From contig CAMRCV010000008.1 in NCBI GenBank assembly GCA_947041065.1, positions 1 through 10,777 on the forward strand: DNA of 10,777 nucleotides, read 5' to 3'. Of the stretch, positions 1 through 6,408 are shown piece by piece. The notes under the pieces are model-generated. The model was not told the DNA's origin. It did no database searches and was given only the letters and a program-made list of their open reading frames with translations. This DNA comes from an uncultured Mycoplasma sp. (GTDB lineage: Bacteria; Bacillota_I; Bacilli_A; Mycoplasmatales; Metamycoplasmataceae). A program made the translations under genes and the position numbers. Within the stretch, counting starts at the first letter, position 1, and each line of letters begins with the position of its first letter.

Positions 1-1060
1 TTTTGTTTTTAGCTAATGGTAAAACTTCTGAAAAAAAGAATTTCGCTAATATTTCCCTGTTAGGATATTCAATTGAATCAAAAAACTTTGAGGCTTCGAA
101 ATTATTATTCAATAAAACAATATATGCTTCAGGAATACCATCATTTAAATATCTTGTTCTTTGGTCTCAAGGCATTTCTTCAATGACAATACCATCAACT
201 CATTTTTGATCTAAAATAATTGGCGGAATATTTGGTTCTTTAAAATATTTATAATCAATGTCATCACTTTTTTCTCTCATGATAATGTTTTCAGATGAAG
301 CTTCATCAAATCTTTTGGTTTCTTGTTTAATAACTTCTCCAGAAATGATTTTTTTTGTTTGACAATCTATTTCAAACTCAATTGCTTTTTTGACATTGTT
401 TAAAGAATTAATATTTTTGATTTCAACTTTAGTTCCTAAATTTGGAGAACCTAACATTCTTAAAGAAATATTGATGTCAGCTCTCAATGAACCTTCTGAC
501 ATTTTTGAATCACTAATTCCTAAAAATAAAGCAATTGTTCTAATTGTATTAATATAACTCATTGCTTCTTCTGCTGAATGCATTTCTGGTTCAGAAACTA
601 TTTCCAACAAAGGAACACCCGCTCTATTATAATTAATTAAAGTTTCAGTAGGTGTATGAATTTGTCTAGCTGTATCTTCTTCAATATGAATTCTATTGAT
701 ACTAACTTCTTTAACTTGATTATTATTTAAAAATAAAGATATTTTCCCATCTGAACCTATAGGTCTAAATTGTTGAGTAATTTGAAAACCTTTTGGAATA
801 TCTGTATAATAATAATTTTTTCTATCAAAATGCAATTCATGATCAATCTTCATCTTAAGTGCTTTACACAACTTAATTCCTTTGACTACAGCCTCTTTAT
901 TTAAAGAAGGTAAAGTTCCTGGATAACCTAAATCAATCACGGTAGCATTAGTATTTGCTAAAGAATCAAAATCATTTTTTGCATGAGAAAATAGTTTTGT
1001 TTTTGTATTTAATTCTAAATGGATTTCTATACCAATAACTACTTCTAAATTTTTAATCAT
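1..1060 (-). CDS. gatB: Aspartyl/glutamyl-tRNA amidotransferase subunit B, 3' end outside window
   Basis: GatB is the tRNA-binding and kinase-like subunit of GatCAB. The complex converts misacylated Glu-tRNA(Gln) or Asp-tRNA(Asn) to the correct amide form in the cytoplasm; mollicutes generally lack GlnRS and depend on it. The N-terminus has the family signature GIEIHLEL (residues 10-17, usually GLEVHVEL). The conserved stretch DRKNYYYTDIPKGFQ follows near residues 80-95, and NRAGVPLLEIVSEP comes later. About 353 residues are present; the family is usually near 470-480, so the C-terminal helical/YqeY-like part lies beyond base 1. Standard-code reading stops at base 200, but that TGA is Trp (KWVDG), and a second TGA Trp follows in MPWDQ. 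The ATG overlaps the last 8 bases of gatA, which suggests translational coupling. A weak AAGAG lies just upstream. The identity is secure. Confidence 0.97.
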
Positions 1061-2381
1061 TTCTCTTCACTTTTTCTTTTCACATTTTTTCTAAATATAA
1101 AGCATGTGAAAATAATTTCTTATCTTCATAAATTTTAGCATCAATTGAAATATTGAAAGGCATATTATCATGCGATCCTAAATGAAAATTAATTGAAGGA
1201 TTACCCGTTAAATTACCGGCAGTTAAAATTCAATTCATTAAATTATTAGAATTATTATGAACATCTTTTATTAATGGAGCTATAGAAGGAGAAGAAGGAA
1301 AAACTAAAACATCAAACTCATTATGAATTTTAGTAAATCAATCACTAATCAATCTTCTGATTTTTTGAGACCTTAAAAACAATTGATCTTGGTTATCTTT
1401 TTCTAAATAAAAAGAACCTAAAGCTAATCTTCTTTGTACCATAAAACCAAATCCAGTTGATCTTGTTTTGGTAAATGTATCTTTTCAATCATCCCCTTCA
1501 ATTCTTTTTCCAAAATGCACCCCTGTTAAATTAGATAAATTTGAAGAAGCTTCGGAAAAAGAAATAATGTCGTAAACTGGTTTAATAGCATTTAACAAAT
1601 CAACATTCAATTCTATTTTTGTAAGTTTTACCCCTTGCTCTTTTAATGTATCAAGAAATAATTGATATTCTTTTGCAACAGGTGCATCTAAATATTCAAA
1701 GCAATTTAAATATGCTGCTGTTTGCGGTTTGCTTTCAACAACTTGATCAAGTTCAACATCAACAGAAGTAAAGTCTTTTTCGTCAGCGCCATAAATAGTT
1801 TTTGCTATTTCCAAAGAATCATTTACATTATGAGAAAATCAGCTGACAGTATCTAAGCTTGATGCATAAGCAAATAGCCCTCAACGAGAAACGGCTCCAT
1901 ATGATGGTTTAAACCCCACCTTACCAATATAAGAAGCTGGTAACCTAACAGAGTCTCCTGTATCAGAACCAATTGCAAAACCTATGTTTTGAGTTAATGT
2001 TGCTGCAGAACCTGATGATGATCCTCCAATAGCTCTTTTGTTATTTAATGGATTAGTAATAATTCCAGAACGAGAATAAGTTCCAGTTCCTGCCATTGCT
2101 AATTCATCACAAAAAACCTTTGCTACAATTGTTGCGCCAGCATCAATTAATTTTTGAAAAGATGTTGCATTATAATGTGGTTTGAATCCTAACAGAATAT
2201 TAGAAGAAGAAGAAGTCTCTCAATCTTCTGTAGCAAAAACATCTTTCAAAGTGAAAACAACATTTGCCAGAGGTCCTGGTTTTGGATTTAGATTTTGATA
2301 AACTTCAATCACTGCATTATTTTTGTCGTTCGATAACTCTTCTTGAGCGTTGGTGAAATTTCCCTTATTAATAAAACTCAT
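1053..2381 (-). CDS. gatA: Aspartyl/glutamyl-tRNA amidotransferase subunit A (amidase)
   Basis: GatA is the glutaminase subunit of GatCAB; it releases ammonia from glutamine for transfer to the misacylated tRNA on GatB. The full frame of 442 residues appears only when seven TGA codons are read as Trp (for example EDW, SRWGLF, GDDW, MNW). The amidase-signature triad can be placed: Lys46 in FTLKDVF, cis-Ser121 in GGSSSGSA, and nucleophile Ser144 in SDTGDSVRLPAS. Two oddities are visible. Only about 45 residues precede the catalytic Lys, whereas it is Lys79 in S. aureus GatA, so the N-terminus is shortened. The usual TGGS reads TGDS here. The start ATG overlaps the gatC stop by one base (TAATG), and the stop lies inside the start of gatB. 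Pieces read under the standard code at 1485-1814 and 1881-2096 are parts of this one gene, not separate genes or a pseudogene. Confidence 0.96.
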
Positions 2382-2662
2382 TATTTCAAAACTCTTTTCA
2401 TAATCACGTAATTATCGTTATGCTCAAAGGCGTTTGATAATAATTTTTCTTTAGATAAAGAAGGACCTTCAATATCTTCTCGCAAAAAATTAGTAGGTGG
2501 TGAAATTCTGGCCATAGGTTCTATCCCATCCACGTTGATGTTCTTAATTTTATTCATATTATTTTCAATAAAATAAAATTCATCTTGAAGAGAATCCAAA
2601 ACTTTTTCATCAATTTTAATTAATATTTTATCAGTCATAGAAATAAATTTTTCTTTAGTCAT
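2381..2662 (-). CDS. gatC: Aspartyl/glutamyl-tRNA amidotransferase subunit C
   Basis: This 93-residue protein matches GatC in size and position, directly before gatA and gatB. GatC is a small stabilising subunit that wraps around the GatA-GatB interface. The family is poorly conserved, but the pattern of an N-terminal helical half followed by a DGIEPMARISPPTNFLRED segment (residues about 48-66) corresponds to the typical 'V..L.PM.H....N.LREDV' region of GatC. The frame is open for 20 more codons upstream to 2722, but that stretch would overlap the preceding gene. An AAGGAG ribosome-binding site sits six bases before the ATG at 2662, which decides the start. It ends with a one-base overlap with gatA. 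Confidence 0.9.
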   Translation of the reverse strand: MTKEKFISMTDKILIKIDEKVLDSLQDEFYFIENNMNKIKNINVDGIEPMARISPPTNFLREDIEGPSLSKEKLLSNAFEHNDNYVIMKRVLK

Positions 2663-2668
2663 ATCAAA

Positions 2669-2674
2669 CTCCTT
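2669..2674 (-). promoter_or_regulatory. Ribosome binding site of gatC
   Basis: The minus strand reads AAGGAG here, six bases before the ATG at 2662. It is the strongest Shine-Dalgarno sequence in the left block. It lies in the 28-base gap after the pseudouridine synthase gene and fixes the gatC start against an upstream in-frame ATG at 2722. Confidence 0.75.
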
Positions 2675-2690
2675 ATTATTAATAATACTA

Positions 2691-3530
2691 TCATTTCGGT
2701 TCAGAAACAAACATTGTTCCATTTAAATATTCTAGTTCTTTTGTCAAATTATGAAAAACTAATTTATTAGAGTGTAAAAATACTCTTTTTCCATAGTCTC
2801 CACCATATCTTCTATCACCTTTAATTGGATAACCTAAGTGTTGCAAAGTAACTCTAATTTGATGTTTTTTCCCAGTGATAATTCTTGCATATTTTTTCTT
2901 CCCTTGTGTAAAGAAAATTGTTTCCATTTTTTCTCCTGGTAAAGTTTCTGATAGTTTGTGTCTTTTAGTTTTTTTATCATATTTTGAATAAAAAATAAAG
3001 TGTTGTTTTTCGAAAGGAAAGTCTGATTTCATAACATAATACTTTTCAAAATCCCCTGTCTTTTCATTAATTTGCACAAGCGTTGAGTAATTTTTAGCAT
3101 AAATAATTATTCCAGATGTTGATTTATCTAATCTTCCAATATGAGAAGGTTTAAATGAATCCACTTTTTTATATTCTAAATATGATAATACTTGAAAATC
3201 TAAACAATCAGGTTCACCATGGACAGCAACATTAATTGGTTTATTGATTACCAAAATATTATCATCTTCGAAAATTTTGTCAAATGTAATTGTTGGTTCA
3301 ATAAAATCAGGAGCTTTATAATTATCTTCTAAACCGTATATTCAAATTCTGTCATTTTCTTTAATGACATAATCTTTTTCTGAAATTCTAATATCGTTAA
3401 CACGAATGTCTTTTTTTCGAAAAAGTTTTTCAATTCTTGATACAGGAACATTATCTAATACTTTTATAACATATTTAAAACAAGTTCTACCTTCATCATT
3501 TTTTGTGGCTTTTAATTTTGTTAGGTTCAT
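2691..3530 (-). CDS. RluC/RluD-family 23S rRNA pseudouridine synthase
   Basis: The enzyme isomerises specific uridines, most likely in 23S rRNA, to pseudouridine. The 279-residue frame joins two standard-code fragments (3342-3530 and 2691-3254) through a TGA Trp (RIWIYG). The N-terminal ~60 residues are an S4-type RNA-binding domain (VSRIEKLFRKKDIRVNDIRI). The catalytic core starts near residue 85 (ILVINKP). Its motif HIGRLDKSTSG holds the presumed catalytic Asp135, and GKKHQIRVTLQHLGYPIKGDRRYG follows later. Domain order (S4 then synthase) and the HQIR motif place it in the RluA/C/D superfamily. RluC is a reasonable guess, but target specificity cannot be read from sequence. The start ATG directly follows the scpB stop without a spacer. 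Confidence 0.93.
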
Positions 3531-4109
3531 TTATTCGTCTCTCTGAGATGAATATAAATCTATTTCATCTTCTTCATCTATATCTAGATCAATATTATTA
3601 AATTCTGATAATCTTGGTAATTGGTTCAAAGACCTAATTCTAAAATAATCATAAAATTTATCTGTTACTCCATAAAGGATTGGAGTTCCGGGAGATTTAG
3701 AAATCCCCACTTCTTCAATCAAACCTTTTAAAAGTAAAACACTTACTATGTGGTCAGAATTTTTACCACGAATATCACTAATTGAAGACCTAGTAATAGG
3801 TGCTTTGTAAGCTACAATTCCCACTGTTTCAATTGCTGAATCAGATAACTTTTGTTTTTGTTCGCCAGTAATTAATTCAGAAATAAATTCTTTAGCTTCA
3901 GGAATAGTTGCTAACTTATATATTCCGTTATATTCTTCAACTATAGTTCCTCTACTACCGTTATTGAATTTTTCAATAAATTTTTTCATCATTTCTTTTG
4001 CAGGAGCTATAGTTTCTAAAATGAAGATTCTTTGAATTTCTTCATTATTTACTCCTTGTTCACCTCTGATATAAAGTATTGATTCAATTATTTTTTCTCT
4101 TGATGTCAT
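3531..4109 (-). CDS. scpB: Segregation and condensation protein B
   Basis: ScpB is the winged-helix, dimer-forming partner of the kleisin ScpA in the SMC-ScpAB complex that compacts and segregates the chromosome. The 192-residue protein has the family start (REKIIESILYIRGEQGVNNEEI). The central block ETVGIVAYKAPITRSSISDIRG (about 94-115) and the second winged-helix segment with LLLKGLIEEVG and SPGTPILYGVTDKFYDYF are also characteristic. The C-terminal ~25 residues are acidic and probably disordered. It starts with a one-base overlap on scpA. A good GGGGA ribosome-binding site (4119-4123) is placed nine bases before the ATG, inside the end of scpA. It ends directly against the next gene. The scpA-scpB pairing is standard in Firmicutes and mollicutes. 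Confidence 0.95.
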   Translation of the reverse strand: MTSREKIIESILYIRGEQGVNNEEIQRIFILETIAPAKEMMKKFIEKFNNGSRGTIVEEYNGIYKLATIPEAKEFISELITGEQKQKLSDSAIETVGIVAYKAPITRSSISDIRGKNSDHIVSVLLLKGLIEEVGISKSPGTPILYGVTDKFYDYFRIRSLNQLPRLSEFNNIDLDIDEEDEIDLYSSQRDE

Positions 4110-4876
4110 TAGTACATTTCCCCTTTGCTTATTTCTATTTCTTCGAATTGTTCTATTTGCCTTAAAACTAATTCTTCTTTTCTTGCCATGTCTAAGACAG
4201 CTATTAAAGTAACTACGAAATGACTCATCGTTTCTACTGAAAACAATAGCTCAAAAGTTATATTGTTTTCATTAGCATCAATTAGTTTACGTATTTGTTT
4301 CTTTCTGTCAGAAGGAGATAAATTAAAAGTTTCAAATTTGATTTTTCTTAACTTATGAGCTTGAGTTCTTTCAAACATTTTTCTTAAGATAGTAATTAAT
4401 TTAATAGAAGTTCCATATCCATCTAAAATAGATTCATCTATCTCTCTTACAAATTGCTCAGTATTAGATAATTCCTTAATAAAAATTTCTTTTCTTTTTA
4501 ATTCTTGTTCTCTTAATTTAATAGAAAGATTTTTGAACTCTTCATATTCATTCAATAATCTTAAAAGTCTTAATTTATCTTCTTGAACTTCTTCTTCAGC
4601 TTCAGGATCTGCTAATATTAGTTTTGCTTTAATGTAAATTAAATCAGCTGCCATAACCAAATACTCACTAGCAATATCTACATTACGTTTAGTAACTTCA
4701 GAAATTATAGTTAAATATTGAGTTGCCAAATCTACTAAATCAACTTCAAAAATACTTATGTTTTTTTTCTTAACAAGAGTTAAAAGCAAGTCTAATGGAC
4801 CATTAAATTTCTCTAATGAAAAATTATGATCTAATAAAGAATGTTCTGATTCAGTTATACTTTTTTTATTTTCCAT
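4109..4876 (-). CDS. scpA: Segregation and condensation protein A (kleisin)
   Basis: ScpA is the kleisin subunit that bridges the two head domains of an SMC dimer. The 255-residue protein carries the conserved N-terminal motif FNGPLDLLLTLVKKKNISI (residues about 24-42). The helical VDLATQYLTII and ASEYLVMAADLIYIKAKLIL segments follow, with an acidic linker (PEAEEEVQED). The C-terminal winged-helix element includes FELLFSVETMSHFVVTLIAVLDMARK. An AAAGGT ribosome-binding site (4882-4887) lies six bases before the ATG. The SMC ATPase itself is not in this window. The gene sits 22 bases after plsC and overlaps scpB by one base, so the two subunits are probably made coupled at matched levels. Confidence 0.96.
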   Translation of the reverse strand: MENKKSITESEHSLLDHNFSLEKFNGPLDLLLTLVKKKNISIFEVDLVDLATQYLTIISEVTKRNVDIASEYLVMAADLIYIKAKLILADPEAEEEVQEDKLRLLRLLNEYEEFKNLSIKLREQELKRKEIFIKELSNTEQFVREIDESILDGYGTSIKLITILRKMFERTQAHKLRKIKFETFNLSPSDRKKQIRKLIDANENNITFELLFSVETMSHFVVTLIAVLDMARKEELVLRQIEQFEEIEISKGEMY

Positions 4877-4898
4877 TTCATACCTTTATCTCTTTGTC

Positions 4899-5087
4899 TT
4901 ATTTCTTGATTTTTAATTCTTTTTTTGCTTTTTTCTTTTTCTCTAGTTCAATAAATTTTTGTGTTTCAATTTCTTCTTGTATTTTTAATTTATTTTGTTG
5001 AGTTTCTATTTTTTGTTTTTGTTTTTGTTCATTAGTATTTTTTTTGTTTTCTTTTTTCAAATACTTTTGTTCTTTTTGTTTTGCTTT
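4899..5087 (-). repeat. Low-complexity Lys/Glu/Gln tail region of plsC
   Basis: These 63 codons, stop included, encode a tail made almost entirely of Lys, Glu, Gln, Asn, Ile and Thr, with runs such as EQKQKQK and LEKKKKAKK. No duplicated block is obvious; it is compositional low complexity. The opposite strand is a matching T-rich tract with a 61-codon open frame, which I regard as a compositional shadow. Confidence 0.7.
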
Positions 5088-5870
5088 CAAGATTGAAGAC
5101 TCACTAGTTTCTTTATGAGTAAAAATAGGAGGAACAAATGATGATTCAACTATTTTTTGAACTCTACTTGCCAAAGCTTGAGTTGATTGATTGATAAATG
5201 AATTAGCGGGAATCTTTTTATGAAAAATAATTTGGGTTTCTAATTTTGTTTTTCTTCTTCAATCAATTCCTCTAACAGAGTTATTAATAGTGAAGGGAAT
5301 AATAGGAATTAATTCTTTTTGAGCAATTTTTAACGCACCTGGTTTAAAGTCTGCAATTTTACCTTCGTTATTTCTTGTCCCTTCAGGAAAGACGATTCCA
5401 TATGTTTTGTTTGTTTTAATAAATTTTCCGAAGTTTTTGTAAATTTCTAAAGACTTTCTCAAATTATCTCTTTCTAAGAAAAACACATCCATTAGTTCTA
5501 AAGGATATCTAATAAGATCATCATGCTTTAAAGTGTCCTTTGCAAGAAAGGTTGTTATTTTATTTAAATCATCTTTTTCATCTGTCTTTTTTTGCAAAGC
5601 TTTCAAAACAATGAAGGCATCACTATAATCTTGGTGATTACCAACCAACAAAACAGGACCGCCGTTTGTTAAGTTTTCAAAACCGACAACTTTAACATTT
5701 AAATTAAACCCATCCAACATTTTAGAGGCATATTTAGAAACAAGATCATTTCTTCATTGTAAAGAAAATCTATCAGGATCTTTTTCCATTTTTCTCATAA
5801 TTCTTTTGCATTTTCTAGAACGTGCATCTCATAAGGGTTTTCTTAATACAGCTTTTCAATTTCAATCCAT
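4899..5870 (-). CDS. plsC: 1-acyl-sn-glycerol-3-phosphate acyltransferase with Lys/Glu/Gln-rich tail
   Basis: PlsC adds the second acyl chain to lysophosphatidate at the inner membrane face to give phosphatidate. The 323-residue frame needs five TGA codons read as Trp (two in MDWNWK, one each in PLWDA, LQWRND, GIDWRR). The acyltransferase signature NHQDYSD (residues 78-84, His79-X4-Asp84), the substrate motif FPEGTRN (161-167) and FKPGA (175-179) are all present. Residues about 262-323 form an almost purely Lys/Glu/Gln/Asn tail, helical or coiled-coil by composition and well beyond the usual end of the enzyme. The start at 5870 is chosen because AAGGA lies eight bases upstream. An alternative ATG at 5879 would overlap acpS and leave the Shine-Dalgarno touching the start codon. 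It lies one base after the acpS stop. Confidence 0.93.
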
Positions 5871-5871
5871 T

Positions 5872-6174
5872 TTATACATCCTTATTTTTTAAAGCAATTG
5901 CTATAACATAATCATCTTCTCTTGAAGTACTTATTTCGAAGTTCTTAAAGCGATATTTATTATTTATTTTTTCTAAATTTATGTTGCTAAAAATTGAAAA
6001 TTGATTATCACTCTTAAAAATAGCTTCTTTAATAGCTCATCTTTTTGCTAAATATAATGCCTTATATTCAGTATTTGATCATTCTAAAAATTCTTCATTA
6101 GATAAAATTTTGTTTGCAAATTTTTCATCTTTATTTTTAAATCTATCAATTGATGTAATATCTATTCCAACCAT
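5872..6174 (-). CDS. acpS: Holo-[acyl-carrier-protein] synthase
   Basis: AcpS transfers the 4'-phosphopantetheine arm of CoA to a serine of acyl carrier protein. The gene is invisible under the standard code because two TGA codons (LEWSN, KRWAI) are Trp. The 100-residue frame begins with MVGIDITSIDRF, the usual family start (G-x-D-I-x-x-I-x-R) with the metal-binding Asp at residue 5. It contains YLAKRWAIKEAIFK, holding the metal-binding Glu. It ends with FEISTSREDDYVIAIAL, matching the typical 'SISH...YA.A.V' end. It is compact compared with about 120 residues elsewhere. No Shine-Dalgarno precedes 6174. An in-frame ATG at 6243 would add a 23-residue Lys/Asn-rich leader; I prefer 6174 because the family motif starts there. 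It is the first protein gene after tRNA-Thr and is followed closely by plsC, so lipid functions are paired. Confidence 0.9.
5879..5883 (-). promoter_or_regulatory. Ribosome binding site of plsC
   Basis: The minus strand reads AAGGA here, within the last codons of acpS and eight bases before the ATG at 5870. It also touches the alternative ATG at 5879, where it could not act as a Shine-Dalgarno, so it favours the downstream start. Confidence 0.65.
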
Positions 6175-6244
6175 ATATTTTTTAATTATATCAATGAAAT
6201 ATTTATTTTTATTTTTATTTTTTTTTATTGTGGCTTTAACCATA

Positions 6245-6319
6245 TGGTGCCGCTTACAAGAATCGAACTTGTGACCCCTTCCTTACCATGGAAGTGCTCT
6301 GCCCCTGAGCTAAAACGGC
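6245..6319 (-). tRNA. tRNA-Thr (anticodon GGU)
   Basis: On the minus strand a complete 75-base cloverleaf can be folded. The acceptor stem is GCCGTTT with AAGCGGC (one T-G pair). The D arm is GCTC/GAGC with a 7-base loop holding GGGG. The anticodon stem is CTTCC/GGAAG with loop ATGGTAA, giving anticodon GGT (reads ACC and ACU, threonine). The variable loop has five bases, the T arm is ACAAG/CTTGT with loop TTCGATT, the discriminator is A, and CCA is encoded. The base at position 32 is A rather than the usual pyrimidine. It is the most upstream gene of the minus-strand block and is probably processed from the same transcript as acpS. Confidence 0.96.
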
Positions 6320-6342
6320 GCTTTATTGTTTATTATTATGAA

Positions 6343-6348
6343 ATTATA
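6343..6348 (-). promoter_or_regulatory. -10 box of the minus-strand tRNA-Thr/acpS operon
   Basis: A perfect TATAAT on the minus strand ends 23 bases before the 5' end of the mature tRNA, leaving room for a leader of roughly 16 bases to be removed by RNase P. No convincing -35 hexamer is visible, which is common in mollicutes. In such an A+T-rich region the match alone is modest evidence; the position supports it. Confidence 0.55.
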
Positions 6349-6370
6349 TTAGAAAATTACATAAAAGTAT

Positions 6371-6376
6371 TATAAT
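6371..6376 (+). promoter_or_regulatory. -10 box of the repeat-protein gene
   Basis: A perfect TATAAT stands 32 bases before the ATG at 6409, giving a short 5' leader of about 25 bases. A weak TTAGAA (6349-6354) sits 16 bases upstream as a possible -35. It is divergent from, and within 30 bases of, the tRNA promoter. Confidence 0.5.
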
Positions 6377-6408
6377 ATAAGTTAAAAATATTAAAATAAA
6401 GAGTGTGT

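Larger units (their letters stand above)
6320..6408. other. Divergent intergenic region between tRNA-Thr and the repeat-protein gene
   Basis: This 89-base, almost wholly A+T region separates the two divergent blocks. It contains a TATAAT on each strand (6343-6348 minus, 6371-6376 plus). I see no CIRCE element (TTAGCACTC/GAGTGCTAA), no strong hairpin and no small open frame. Confidence 0.7.

Noticed and set aside
3..209. Plus-strand frame of 68 codons at the window start
   Set aside because: It lies antisense to the conserved C-terminal half of gatB and has no independent support.
1053..2381. gatA as a broken pseudogene
   Set aside because: All apparent stops are TGA at Trp positions; under code 4 the frame is continuous and the catalytic triad is intact.
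4816..5001. Phe/Ser-rich 61-codon frame on the plus strand resembling a membrane peptide
   Set aside because: It is the complement of the Lys/Glu-rich plsC tail and of the scpA start; hydrophobicity arises from T-rich codons only.
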